Shown one piece after another: positions 35,120 through 47,269 of a DNA stretch of 64,000 nucleotides. The DNA lies in assembly GCA_963969495.1 (NCBI GenBank), contig OZ018318.1, forward strand, positions 99,804,141 to 99,868,140. The letters are read 5' to 3'. A program made the translations under genes and the position numbers. Every line of letters begins with the position of its first letter. Position 1 is the first letter of the stretch. The notes under the pieces are model-generated. The model searched no databases. It was not told the origin of the DNA and worked only from the letters and a program-made list of their open reading frames with translations. This DNA is from Ceratothoa steindachneri. Taxonomy: Eukaryota; Arthropoda; Malacostraca; Isopoda; Cymothoidae.

Positions 35120-35769
35120 CTGCAAAAAGATATATAGTAAAAATTTGTTACACAACATTTGTTAATAAATAAAAATATAGAGGAAAAATTTCTCAAGAGG
35201 GGCACATTTATCCAATGAGAAAATACAAGAAAAGTATATGTATGAGGCAACCACATGTAGGAAAAGGATTAATAAAGAAAATTTGCCGTAGCAAACAATG
35301 TGACTATGTGATAGGAGCCAGGAGAGAGAAAAGTCACAAAAAAGGTTGAATCATATTGTAAAGAATAATAGATTAATTTTTGGAATTTTAGCTAAATTGA
35401 AATATTCTTAACATTTACCCCATCCATTTTTCCACAAGGTAGGGTAAATGCCTATCAATGTCAATAAAAATACCCTAGCACATTTCAACCCATTCAAATC
35501 AAAATGGTCTGCAAATTTTTACTCTATCTCCATTTTCAATGCAACTTAAATGTGCACCTGTCATCAATCTACACACTGCCAACATATACCTAACTTTACA
35601 ATATCTCCAACACATTCTGAATACTTGCATTCACTCAATTCATCTATCATACTACATCAACACTTCACCTTGAATTCATTATACTTCCATCGTAATACAG
35701 ATCCAAGAATATTTTCCAAAATTTTAGTGGCAGCCAATGGGTACACAGCCACCCAAAGTAAAAAAACTC

Positions 35770-35945
35770 ATCTAGAGAATCATGATACTATTACATTCTA
35801 ATGTACCATATTCATTGTATTGTATTCTAATATCCTATTTCTGGTTTTCAAGATTGTTGTCATATCCTACATATTTCATGTTTTCTAGATTGCTGTCATT
35901 GCTGGTCTTTGAACCTAAATATAGATCAAAGCAAAAGTGTTGTAT
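35770..35945 (+). repeat. Gypsy-type LTR fragment (left copy)
   Basis: TAGAGAATCATGATACTATT and the following 170 bp match 43666-43797 on the other side of the Gypsy internal region: same order of GCATTCTAATGTACCATAT-like, TTGTATTCTAATAT and TTTGAATCTAAATATAGAT-like blocks. The right copy is immediately preceded by the purine-rich tract GGGAGGGCA, as expected for a polypurine tract before a 3' LTR. The left copy has a small internal duplication of a TTTTCTAGATTG-like block. Exact LTR ends are not defined. Confidence 0.55.
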
Positions 35946-36019
35946 TATTTATGACAATTTTGTTTGAAATATAATAAAATATATTTAAGGGAGTGCAATT
36001 ACAAAGGCAAAACACCAAT

Positions 36020-38819
36020 AATTTGGTCATGTCTCCCATACGATGCCCAACTTGGTGCATCAACACTCCGCCTGAGGTCCTGCTCCAAATGATCGACCTG
36101 CACAAGAAGACCACCCTCGTTAGAAGACGCTTCATGTCAGGTGCAGAATCTCATTATGCACTCGACAAGACATTTCATCTTCGGCTGTTCCAACCTGATT
36201 GTGGCTGTGGACCACAGGCCCTTCCTGAAGACATTTTACCATAGGTCACTCAATGATATCCAAAGCACACACCTTCACAACCTCAAAGAAAAAAACCTGC
36301 ATTACCGCTTCCGTGTGGTACACATACCCGGTGTGCACAATACTATGGCTGATGCCGTCTCCTGATACCCAGTAAGTGAGCCCACACCACCACACCTCCA
36401 AGATGACATCGCCAATGTGACTGACACAATTAGCCGAGACACACCAGTAAGACTGCCACATGAGTTCTTTGCATCTCTATGCACTCATTGTGGTGGAGTG
36501 AATGTGAGTGTGTATGAAGGGCCATTCTCCCACCCCCTTTTCCCAATACCCTCTCCCTCCTTCTGTAAGAATGTGTGTGTGAATTTCTAGAATTTAAATT
36601 TTGTTTTGTTTTTAATTTTATTGATGTTTGTATTCTCTTTTCAGAGATTATATTTTGAAAGAATAGTTTTAAAGATAAATATTTAAAGAATTATTAAATG
36701 CTGAAAATTGTTTAGATATACATTTAGAGGTAAGATAGTCGATAAATTTACTTGGGTAATGCCCACTTATTAGTTTCCCTGCCATGTATAGTAAATGGAT
36801 CATAAACGGAGGATATATCTCTTCTAGAGAGTGGAAGCTTGGACGGACTGCGAGAAGGGTTCTCTAGACGAGTGCTCCGCCCGGCCCTGAGACGGAGGGC
36901 TTTCATAGCTCGCTAGACACCTGAACTACCACACCCGCATTGGCTGACGAGCCTGCCTCGTTATATTAGCCTACTACCACCCACCTCCAGCACACAAGTG
37001 ATAGCGTGTGCCCCTTTTCATTCGGTTGTTGTTTTTCATTTCATTGTGTAGATATATTTAAGTAAATTTGTTCTATTCGCCCGTTATAAAATTCTTTTGG
37101 TATCTTGTTTGGATTTGGAAATTTGGCCTCATTTTGAAGTGTGCACACTTCCCTTGTAAATATAAATTTTTGTAATTATCATTGTACATTTTTTTTGGTA
37201 AGTAAAGAGACTGTATATACAATGCGTTTCATTCTCCTTCGATTTCTCACGTCCGGATTAGTGTAGGAAGCGGGTTGGATCGATTGGGTGTTAGTCTAGA
37301 TTTTCGGCCCGCTACATCATGACTGCAACTCTGCTCGCATCTGCACCCAAACAACTTCGACATCAACTGAGGTCATAAAATCAATAACGTGGGATGATGA
37401 TTACCTTGCCACCACCAGGAACCCAATGATGTTGCAATTGATCAAGATAATCGCAGCCAGCTTTCCCATTCTCTGCAATGACCTCCCCATCAACCTTCAC
37501 CAATTCTGCCAGTTTCGGGAGAGCCTCACCAGATTCAATGGGTTGTCCTCTACAATGACTGTATCATCATACCACTGTCCCTTCATGACCGACTAAACCA
37601 GGGCCTATACTCAGCCCACTGGAGAGTGTGGCAGATGTGCTCGCAAGCAGAGTTCTCGTTCTTCTGGCCAGGCATGACACCATATATTACCACATGAGCA
37701 TGCTGTTCACCTTGCAACCGCACAGCCCTGTCACAACCTAGCACACCTCCTTCACCACCATCCCAACCTCACTAGTCATCTTTGTCACATTTGGCATTAG
37801 CAATGAACTATCATCGGACGGTGGCCATGAGCTTACCTATAGCAAGACTTCCACTTTCCTGCGTGATTGGGGCACCCACCAGCAATGTATCATCAGTCAC
37901 CTTCCCTGACAGTAATTGCCATGAAGAGGTGGGTGTCAGCATGAAACGCTTGCTTATGGACAACACTGATGCCAATGGTGAACTGGATACCAACAAAGTT
38001 CCAGCAAGCAATGCTCCAATACTGCAGCCCCCCCCCCCCATTGTGACACACATTTACTGCCTGCTATATGCATTTTTGGGCGCCACATCAGGGACTTCAT
38101 CCCTATTCATCCAGGCAAATACCAACTACACACAATATGGCAGGAGACCCTTGTGTCCCGTGCAGAGGCACTTTGCAATTGCCATTGCATATAGCCGAAT
38201 GCCTGTCTGAGCACACTCACTCCCTCCCCCAACTGGTTGTTGGGGACCATGTCAGCATCCAGAATATTGTCCCAAGTCCCACAAAAGGGAATAAGACCAG
38301 CATCATGGTCGAGGTACACCAGTTTGACCAGTATGTGATGAGAGTGGATGGCTCCAGATGTGTCACCCTGCACAAACAGAAAATTCCTGCGCAAGTATCT
38401 GCCTGTGATACCCCAAGCACCCGTAGCCATGGCCCCTGGCCCATCAACAGCCTCACCAGCACCAACCGGGTCATCAGATTCCACTGAAAGCGCCCTGAAT
38501 CACCCAACACCTGCTGCAACCCCTCATGAAACTGCCTCAGATCTCATGACACCACCACCTGGCCACAACCAGCACCCCGATACATGAACAAACCGATGAC
38601 CATCCTCACCAATCGCTGAGTCAAAAGGCACCATAATTGCCACAAGTCCTAAGAGCCCTCCTACCTTACAACAAGCCAGGCCTGAAAGAGCATCTCACAC
38701 CTGCCTCAGTTCCCACATCAAGCCCCTTGCCCCATCTCCCACAGACATCAGTCATGAGATTGATTGACCTCTGCCCTACTTCACATCAATCCCTGATGGT
38801 CCCCTTGGGAGGGCATAGA
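36020..38819 (+). pseudogene. Ty3/Gypsy pol remnant: RNase H and integrase, split by a solo LTR
   Basis: RNase H: RFMSGAESHYA near 36130, then (frame 36141-36365) TRHFIFGCSNLIVAVDHRPF and YRFRVVHIPGVHNTMADAVS, the end of a Gypsy RNase H. After the solo LTR (36489-37316) the integrase follows: VVLYNDCIIIPLSLHDRLNQ, YSAHWRVWQMCSQAEFSFFW and PCNRTALSQP (decayed HHCC zinc finger). The DDE core is unreadable. The integrase C-terminal domain is clear at 38225-38400: PQLVVGDHVSIQNIVPSP, QFDQYVMRVDGSRCVTLHKQ. Protease and RT are missing. It is interrupted again at 38820 by I-like copy C just before the 3' LTR. Confidence 0.85.
36489..37316 (+). mobile_element. Solo LTR (family 1) inside the Gypsy remnant
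   Basis: It begins TGTGGTGGAGTGAATGTGAG and ends CGGCCCGCTACA, with the 4-bp duplication TCAT at 36485-36488 and 37317-37320. A second copy of the same LTR is at 45484-46279. Shared blocks include TTGTAAGTAAAG-like text, CTGTATATACAAT, CATTCTCCTTCGATTTCTCA and GTGTAGGAAGCGGGTTGG near the right end. Excision restores the flanking reading frame (FFASLCTH|DCNSARICTQ). TG...CA ends and a 4-bp TSD fit Gypsy-type integration. A TATA-like GTTATATTAG near 36959 may belong to the LTR promoter. Confidence 0.92.
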
Positions 38820-39049
38820 TTTTTTTTTTTTTTTTTTTTTTGATTAAGGGGCTATCTGGCGACTGCCGACTTAGGCATAAGTTGCCGTAAACAAACAGCC
38901 TAGTTCTAGGCTACTTCAAAATAATTCAACAGGAAACAACAATAAAAAGAAATAACAATAACAAAGCAATAACAAAAACGATAACAAAAACAACAACAAC
39001 AATAAAACCGGGTTAAATGAAAGGGAGAAGGCCGGCCTCCCCCAAAAAG

Positions 39050-40426
39050 TCAATGTCTACCAGTCATGGTGCACGCACTCGTCCCGAGTACAAGGGACAG
39101 GCGGTAGCGACCCCGCCCATCCCGGTACCGAGACAGGTATCGTGCGCGAAGATCACCCAGACTGGGACATTCGACAAGAATATGCCGAACAGTCTGGGGG
39201 ACGACGCAGTCGTTGCAATAGGGCGCATGCGAGCGCTCCATCAAGTAGCGATGCGTCACACGAGTGTGTCCGATTCGAAGACGACAGAAAGCAACCTGAA
39301 GCCGCCGCGGCATTGGGGAATAGGTCCATGGGAACAGTCGCGGCGCAATGGCACGCAACTTTAAGTTCCCTTCGACCGTCTCCCATCTTGTTTGCCAAGC
39401 AGTCCGAAGAGCTGCCCGTATTCCTGCCATGTAGTCGGTGTGAGGAAGAGCGAAACGCTGGTCCGGTCGCAGAGTCCTTGCGGACTCTTTAGCGCCCTCA
39501 TTCCCCGCAATTCCTACATGTCCAGGAACCCAGCAGAAGATAATCTCGACATCTGCCCGGCTCGCCAAAACCGTGGCGTCACGGATATCGCGAGCCAGGC
39601 GCTGCGGAGATTCCAATGCCCCAAGAGCACTCAGGGCGCTTTGTGAGTCGCTATAGATCACAATCCGGTCTCCGAACCGGGCACGTCGCGTAATCTCCCG
39701 TACCGAGTGGTGTATTGCCACCAGCTCGGCCATGAAGACAGACGCAGCGCCTGGTAGAGCCCCGCTGACTTCAAACAGAGGGGATACGGCGTGGAAGCCG
39801 ACCCCCTCTTGGGACTTGGAGCCATCCGTATACACTGGCACGGATCCAGCGTGACACGATGTGTGCTCCAAAAAGGTCGAACGCAATACTCCCGGCGCAG
39901 TACAAGCTTTGGGAGCAGAGGCGTGGCGACAAATAGCCAAATGTGGTACCCTCCAGGGTGGCGTCCTGGGCAAAACCAGGGGCGCCACCGGCCCGAGAGC
40001 GATATCTACCTCTCGAAGGAGTTTCCTGGCCCTAAACCCCAAAGGCTTAGGGTATGACTGGCGTCTCTCGACGGCATAGGCACCATCGAGATCAGCTGCG
40101 GATGCAGTGAGAGCTGTTGGCGACTGAGGGAGGCGCCGGGCTCGCGCGTACAGTCGAGTGATACACTGCACGCGGCGCAGAGCGAGTGGCATCTCCCCAG
40201 CATCGACCAACAGGCTCTCAATGGGGGAAGTGCGGAAGGCACCGGTCGCAAGGCGAAGGCCGGTGTGGTGGATCGAATCCACCTTCCGCAATAAACGCTC
40301 GGCTGCGGATGCATAAAACTCGCATCTGTAGTCGAGCTTCGAACGAACAAAGGATCTATAAAAAAGTAAGGCAGTAGCCCTATCAGCGCCCCAAGCGCTG
40401 AACGTCACGGAACGGAGAATGTCCAT
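39050..40426 (-). pseudogene. Copy C ORF2, RNase H and C-terminal half (458 open codons)
   Basis: An uninterrupted frame covers the RT thumb and connection (MDILRSVTFSAWGADRATAL), then RNase H: SVPVYTDGSKSQEGVGFH, AASVFMAELVAIHHSVREIT (active-site E), IVIYSDSQSALSALGALE and FCWVPGHVGIAGNEGAK. The C-terminus has LQVAFCRLRIGHTRVTHRYL and the zinc-like APYCNDCVVPQTVRHILVEC. All RNase H catalytic residues look present. It is still part of a dead ORF2, because the RT core upstream is deleted and the frame shifts there. Confidence 0.9.
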
Positions 40427-42090
40427 GGCGCGGGTACAAGAGACCCTAAGGCTGCGAATATGAGCCTCCCAGGTGAGGCGTCGGTCGAATACAAGACCAA
40501 GGAAACGGTGCGCCAGGAATCTAGGAGAAGACCCTCCATCCAGATCCTGTTGAACAAAACTAACAGAAAGGCCATGTCTCGCTCACCCAGGTGTCGAAGC
40601 ATGGCGTACGGGACATCGTCCGGACCGTGGGCGGTGTCCGCGCACGCAGCGAGAGCGGAACGCAACTCGCTTACAGTAAACTTGTCGTTGAAGGGTTCTC
40701 CGCCTCTGGAGGTAAAGTCCAGCCGGCGGCCTTCCGCGACATCACGACGTGCATTGAATGCTGGCGGAGCAGCATCACGGCTAGAGAATGCGGAAAAAGC
40801 GGTCGCGAAGGATTCCGCCACGGACGCGGGGTCCGAGATTGCGGTCCCATTCTCCTGGAGAACGGGAGGGAGGGTCCTGCGAGAACTTGCCCCGAATCCT
40901 TTTGACTCGCTTCCACACCTCAGCTAAAGGGGTCTTCCCGTAAGTGAAGACACGTATGCGCGCCAAGAAGAGTGGCGGGCGTGCTTCGAAATATACCGGA
41001 ACCTAGCCCTAGCCCGACGAAATTCAGCGACAGTGAAATCGTTCGGGCGGCGCTTATAGCGCATGTAGGCATAACGCTTCTGTTTGAGGGCAGTCTCACA
41101 CTCGGCCGACCACCATGGGAGTGATCGGCGTGCAAAACGGCCATACGTCCTAGGAATAGTAGTCAGGCCCACGGCGATGAGGTTGCCGGAGAAGAACTCA
41201 ACGGCCTAATCTACCGACCTAAACTCCTCGACTGAGATAGAGAATTCAGTCATTTCCTGAAATGCAGGCCACCGCGCCCGCGCCAAGCACCACCGAGGTG
41301 GTATCTCAGGCGGCAGTTGCCCTGAAAATGATATTTGAATGGGAAAGTGATCACTACCATGGAGGTCATCGACCACACCCCAATCAAAATCAGGCTGTGC
41401 ATCCGAAGAGCACAAAGATAGGTAAAGGCAAGAAAATGAAGCGGTTCTCGGACAGTGATGCATAAACTCATCCACGTTTAGGACACCCATCTCAAGCTCT
41501 TCGATCAGATCGGCAAGGACTTGTCCCCTGGGATTTATGGAGTAATCTCCCCAGAGAGGATGCCTGCCATTCTGATCTCCAAGCAAGAGATAGGGCCTCG
41601 GCAACCGTGCCACGACGCGGCGGAAGTCCCCCGCGTCGAAGTCAGCTGACGGTGGAATGTACGCAGAAATGATAGTATACCTCCTATCCAGATGCAGCTG
41701 CACAGCCACTGCCTGAAAGGAGGTATCTAAAGAGAAAGGAAGAACGGAGACATCATGCCGGGTGTAAACCGCTCATCCCCCAGCCCGGCCATCCCGCGGT
41801 GGTGGGGTCGCAAGACCCTTGTACCCCGGGAGGGCGGGCAGGGGGCACGCGCCTAGCATGGTCTCCTGCAAAAAAATAGCTAACGGGGAGCGGGACGAGA
41901 CGAGCCTCCGCAGCTCCTCCCAGTTGGCCCGGAGTCCACGGCAATTCCATTGAAGGAATATGCCCTCCAGGCCTAGCTCGGAGGAGACGCAGGGGCCCTC
42001 CTCGAACTGAAGACCCTCACGGGAATGGCCGTACGCTTCCCGGGGGCAGAACCCCGGGCGCTGTTGGCCGGACAAAGCGCTGGAGGCGCT
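40427..42090 (-). pseudogene. Copy C ORF2, endonuclease and truncated RT
   Basis: Endonuclease: 41773-42075 carries IFLQWNCRGLRANWEELRRL, SPLAIFLQETMLGACPLPAL (catalytic E in LQET) and GYKGLATPPPRDGRAGG; 41206-41709 carries YTIISAYIPPS, LLLGDQNGRHPLWGDYS (N-for-Q variation at the GDxN site) and GSDHFPIQISF. The linker continues at 40924-41172. The RT start (TVSELRSALAACADTAHGPD) in 40405-40821 runs to LLLDSWR and is then joined out of frame to the post-YxDD block, so the catalytic core is missing. Confidence 0.88.
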
Positions 42091-42099
42091 GTCGCCTTC

Positions 42100-43654
42100 G
42101 AGGACTTATTGCGGGAGGTTGGGCTCGCCATGCGAGTCTTTTCCTCCCTCCGCCTCGAAACCTTAGGCGGGCGCTGCGGCTTCGGAGGCGGGGGGCCCTC
42201 TTATCGAGGAACCACCGTCTCCGAGCCACTCGCTCCACCTCGGGGCGTGGGCGAAGGAGCCGAAGCTCCTTTGTTGCTGTCCTCCTTTCGGGGGACAGTT
42301 TTAGGAACCCCCGAAGATGGCCTAGCGACCATCTTCAGGGGTGTTGCCTCCTGTGAGTCTAACGACTCGGTGGAGGCGCGTGGCCGTTTCACCTTGCGGG
42401 AAACGGTCACGCTGGGGGAAGAGGGGGGAGCCCTGGTTTTAGCCGGGGCTGGGTATGAACCCTTTTTGCCGCCAGCTTTACCAGGGGAGCGCCCGGGTTG
42501 GGTATAGCCCGCAGAAGGGCTCCGAATGGGCGCGGAAACAACCGTGTCGTTGGCCTGGATGGGCCAGGAGCAGAGGGTGCCTTTCTAGCTACTGAGGCAT
42601 ATGACGTCCCAGGCAGAGCTGGATGCGCCAGGACCAAGTCCTTAGCCTCGCGGAATGAGAGTCTATCCTGGGCCTGAACGGCCAGGATTTCTTTCTCCAG
42701 GAGATATGTACCACATTGCTTCGAAGAAGCAGGGTGCGGCTCTCCGCAATTGACACACTTGGCCACACACGATTTGGACTTATTGTGTGCGACCTTGGAG
42801 CAATTTACACATACTTCGGGTGACCCCGACTTTGCACGTCTACATGAGCGATTCGTATGGCCGAAGCGGTGACAGTAATAGCACCGCCGCGGAAGTGGCA
42901 CGAATGCCTTCACGCGGTAGCGGTACCAACCGGCACGCACCGACTCAGGGAGCTTGTCACAGTCGAACGTGATGAAGAGTGTAGGGGTGGGTCTCGAGGC
43001 CCCTCCCTGTTTTCTCATCACACGTTCGACTTTGACCGCCCCATGGTCGGCCAGCTCTAGGGTGATGTCCTCAATGGAGTAGTTAACGAGTTCCCTCGCA
43101 TAAACTACTCCTTTTACAAAGTTCATGGTAGAGTGCGGCGTCACACTCACCGGGGTGCCATGAAGTGTCCGAAGAGCACTTATCTTGGCCGCCTCGGCGG
43201 GATTCGCCAGAAGGCTGCCGTCCGAGAAACGGGTCACCTTCGGCTCTCTACCAATTGCACTAGCTAATCCTCTCCTCTGATGGATCATGTTGCCCTTGGA
43301 CAACATGGTGCCATCAGTGGAGCGAATAACGAGGAAGCGTTTGAAGCCAGCGGGCTCGAAAACGCCAGGTAACCTCTGAATGAGGGGCCCCGATGTCATC
43401 GAGGCTCCGCCCTGTGCACTCTTGGTCTTAGTCAGGGGCTCGCAACACGGGGGGGGTAGAGGGGCTGGATGTGCCGATCTTGGCTTGGTTGCCTACCAAA
43501 GTGGCATCAGACCTATCCGTCCCCGCAGCCCCTGCGGATGGAGAGGAGCCCCGAGTCTTCTTTGTCTTTCTAATCTTTTTCTTTTTTGGAGAGGAGGGCG
43601 GGGAATGAACCCGCTTCTCACCTCCGCCGGCAGAAGCCCCCATGCCAGATGGGC
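42100..43654 (-). pseudogene. Copy C ORF1 (gag-like, zinc knuckles)
   Basis: A 330-codon frame (42407-43399) reads LPGVFEPAGFKRFLVIRSTD, then an RRM-like strand SVTPHSTMNFVKGVVYAREL, SRPTPTLFITFDCDKLPE, the knuckles CYYCHRFGHTNRSC, CVNCSKVAHNKSKSC and CVNCGEPHPASSKQC, and the motif LSFREAKDLVLAHPALPGTS followed by YASVARK, typical of I-group ORF1. A basic leader with a KKKKIRKTKKT run lies in 43428-43664. The N-terminal third known from copy D is absent (5' truncation). Confidence 0.92.
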
Positions 43655-43667
43655 GGGAGGGCATAGA

Positions 43668-43830
43668 GAATCATGATACCATTGCATTCTAATGTACCAT
43701 ATCCATTTTATTGTATTCTAATATCTTATTTCCTATTTTCTAGATTGATGTAATTGCTGGTCTTTGAATCTAAATATAGATTAAAGCAAATAGTTTGTAC
43801 ATATTTATCATCAGCTAAGATAAAACCACA
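43668..43830 (+). repeat. Gypsy-type LTR fragment (right copy)
   Basis: GAATCATGATACCATTGCAT onward matches 35773-35940. It sits right after the polypurine-like tract that copy C duplicated during insertion, so before that event the order was integrase, polypurine tract, LTR. The right end is unclear; 43830-44050 is A-rich with no feature. Confidence 0.55.
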
Positions 43831-45483
43831 AATAAGAACAAGGTAGTTTTAAAAACAAATTAAAAAAAAAATAGAGGCACTCGCATGTGCTCCTGGGGAG
43901 GCTGGCCTCACTCAGCTATCTAAAAACACCACCAACAATTAAAAAAACTCAACTAGTCAGGAGGATGCCCATGTTTTTCTAAAAATCAATAACACAAAAG
44001 GTCTGGCAAAAGCCAGCCCCAAACACTAGGGACAAGGAATATATATATACTTTTTAATGCACCCAAGCGGCAACTGTATTCAAGGGTATAAGTCGCTGTA
44101 ATTAAAAATTCAGCCTAGTGTTAGGCTACTCTAAAATTCCCAAAACAAACTAAATAAAAAACAAAAACAAGAGAAAAATAAAAAGCAAGAAAAAGGAAGC
44201 ATGCTCAGGCCTTGAGGGGAGACCTACCTCCCCCAAGGGCAAGCACATGCAACCAGAATCAAATAAAATGGAGAAGGCCAACCTCTTCCAAAAAATTGGA
44301 AAGTCCACAGGTCTGTATACATGAATCCTTCCGGAATACAAGGGACAATCGGTAACAACCCTGTTTGACAGGGTACTAGGATAGGTAATGTATGTGAATA
44401 CTACCCATACTGGGAGACTCAACAAGACTGTGCCAAACAGTAGAGGGGACAACTCTGTGATTGCAATAAGGTGCAGGAGAGTAATTCATCAAATGCAGTG
44501 CCCCCAATTTGAAGATGACATAAAAGCGACATGAAGTTGGTGTGGCATAGGGGTTAGATCTATGGGAACAGTCGCCACACAATTGTTTGCAAATTACGTT
44601 TCCCTTGCCAAGTAGCCCGCCATGATTCATGCCATGTAGTCAGCTTGCGGAAGAGTGAAACGCTGGTCTAGTCACCCAGTCTTTGCGGACTCTTTGGTAT
44701 CCTCATTTTATGCAATTCAAACATCTCCAAGCACCCAGCAGAAGATAATCTCAACATCTACCCGGCTTACAGCAACTGTAGCATCACAGATACCACAAAC
44801 CAGGGGGCCTGGAGATTCCAATCCCTTGAGAGCACTCTGAATGCTTTGAGAGTTGCTAAAGATCACAATCCAATCTCAAAACCTGGCACAACCCATTATC
44901 TCGCACACCAAGTGGTGTATTGCAGCCAGCTCAGTTATGAAGACAGACACAGTGCCTAGTAGAGTCCTACTGACTTCAAACTGAGGGGATACAACGTGGA
45001 AGCCAACCACCTCCTGGGACTTTGAGCCATCCTTGTATAATAGCATGGATCCAGTGTGACATGAAATGAGCTAAAAAGAAAAAAGTCAAATGCAATAATC
45101 ATAGTGCTGTGAAAGCTTTGGGAGCAGACGCATGGCAACAAATAGTCAAAAGTCGTATCCTCTAGGGTAGCATCTTAGGCAGAACAAGGGGCCCCATTGG
45201 TTCAAGAGCTACACCAAGCGATCAAAGGAGTTTCTTAGTCCTAAATCCAAAGGGCTTAGGGTATGACTGGTGTCTCTCGTGGCAGAGGCACTGTCAAGAT
45301 TGGCTGCGGATCCAGTGAGCCATTGGTGACTGAGTGAGGCTCCAAGCTTGTGCGCAAACAGGCACATAATGCACTGTATATGGTGCAGTAATGACTAGGC
45401 TGTCAATATGGGAGGTGCAGAAGGCACTGGAGACTGGGCAGAGACCAGTGTGGTAGATCAACTCCACCTTCCACAGAACACGC

Positions 45484-46279
45484 TGTGGTGGAGCGAATGT
45501 GAGTGTGTGTGTGTGTGTAAGGGGCCATTCTCCCACCCTTTTTTTTCCCCCAATACACTCTCCCTCCTTCTGTAAGAATGTTTGTGTGTGAATGGGAATG
45601 GGTTTGTTTTGTTTTTTTTTGTTTATTTTATGTATAAAATTGATTTCATCTTTTTTTCTTTCTTTCCAGGCGCCATATTCTGGACTAAAATAGACAAAGT
45701 TGTAAATTACCCCTGTAATAGAAGCTAACTATTTATTATTGTTATCTACCAAAGGCCACTAGTATATGACAAAGGTTCCAGGCCGTGTTCTGTCTTACAT
45801 GGTTGAGTGAAAAATAGTATAGCTTTAATGAAGGAGGGCTTAAAATAGCATAAACTGTGACAAGGTCAGTTATCTTAGTCCAAGCTCGGAGGCGCTAGTT
45901 TTGTATACAAAGATTTTTGTTGTACCACGTGAGGCCATCTTTTGTTGTTCATTGACTATAGTAGTCAAAATTTTATTTGGGTTGTTTGGTTTTTTTTATA
46001 GAATTGTTTCTTAGGATCAATTAATAGTATTTATAAGTAGGATTTTTTTTTTTTTTTTATTGCATATATATAGGAAATTTAGCTGTATTTTTTGTGTGAA
46101 TAGTAACGAGATCTCCAATATAATCACCCCTCTCTAATGTAAATATTATTGTATTTTTTTGTAAGTAAAGGACTGTATATACAATCCGTTTCATTCTCCT
46201 TCGATTTCTCACATCTGAATTAGTGTAGGAAGCGGGTTGGAACGATTGGGATTAGAGCATAGATTTTCGGCCCGCTACA
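45484..46279 (+). mobile_element. Solo LTR (family 1) inside I-like copy F
   Basis: Starts TGTGGTGGAGCGAATGTGAG with a (GT)n stretch, ends CGGCCCGCTACA, 4-bp TSD ACGC (45480-45483 and 46280-46283). The host sequence joins as CCACAGAACACGC plus TATGCATAAAACTGG, matching copy C near 40290-40320. It is the same family as 36489-37316; a polyadenylation-like AGTAAAGGACTGTATATAC block lies near the right end. Confidence 0.93.
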
Positions 46280-47269
46280 ACGCTATGCATAAAACTGGCA
46301 TCTGTAGTGAAGCTTTGAATGAACAAAGGATTGGTAAAAAAGTAAGGCAGTAGGTCTATCAGCACTCCAAGACAAAGAAAATGGTGCTGCAGATGGGGCA
46401 AAAGTGCACCACCTTAGATAGGCCAAAAAAAAACAAAATTTGTGTACTTTGCCATAGTGAGAGATGATACTATTGATGCTCAGGGCAAAGAGTGATACTG
46501 AAGACACTTCCATGTGGGAGACACACTACCTGCTCCATTCATTAAGTGAGAGAGAGCAACCCCCCCCCTTGTATGAGCAATCAACAATCTCAGAGAAATT
46601 CAGATATAAAGATTGGGAGGCATCCCCTTGCTCTCATCGTGTGGAGAGTCTCCATGATACCATATCATCATGTGGTATCATAGGCCTTCTCCAGATTGAA
46701 AAACACTGGTGTAGTGCTGTCTACGAAGGAAGGCCTCGCAGACGGAATATTTCAGTCAGAGCAGAGCATTCTATATATGTTAGTGGAAAAAGGCTAATCT
46801 AACAATTACCAATTTCTTCATCAACTTGCACATGTAGGAGGTTAGAGAGATTGGGTGGAAACCAGCTGGGGTAGAGTGATCTCTCCCCCGAATACGAAAA
46901 GTGAGCCATTCACCAATAGTCTGGAAGGATACCCTCTGTCCAGATCCTGTTGAACAAATCTAACAAAGGCCATGCCTCACTCACCTAGATCAAAGCATGG
47001 AATACATGACAGTCCAGACCGGAGGCGGTGTCCTCTGAGAAGTGAGAACAGAATGCAACTCACTCAATGTAAACCAGTGATTGAAGGGTTCTCTGTCTCT
47101 AAATGTTATGTCCAGTTGACGGTCTTCAATGACATAACATGCATTGAATGCTGGTGGAGCAACATCCGGCAGGAGAATGCAGAGAAAGCAGTTGCGAAGG
47201 ACTCTGCCACTGAAGGAGGGTCAGAGAACTTACCCTGAATCGCTTTGACTTGGTTACACACCTCTGCAA

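Larger units (their letters stand above)
38820..43654 (-). mobile_element. I-like non-LTR copy C with 13-bp TSD
   Basis: Flanked by the exact duplication GGGAGGGCATAGA at 38807-38819 and 43655-43667. On the minus strand it ends in a 22-nt poly(A) (T-run at 38820-38842) after an A-rich 3' UTR with (AAC)n-like repeats (38933-39007). It is 5'-truncated within ORF1. The polymerase core has been lost by an internal deletion at about 40510. Long A-tail, intact TSD and long open frames mark it as one of the youngest insertions in the window. Confidence 0.97.

Noticed and set aside
38821..38842. T-run as a stand-alone microsatellite
   Set aside because: It is the poly(A) tail of copy C on the opposite strand, directly next to the TSD.
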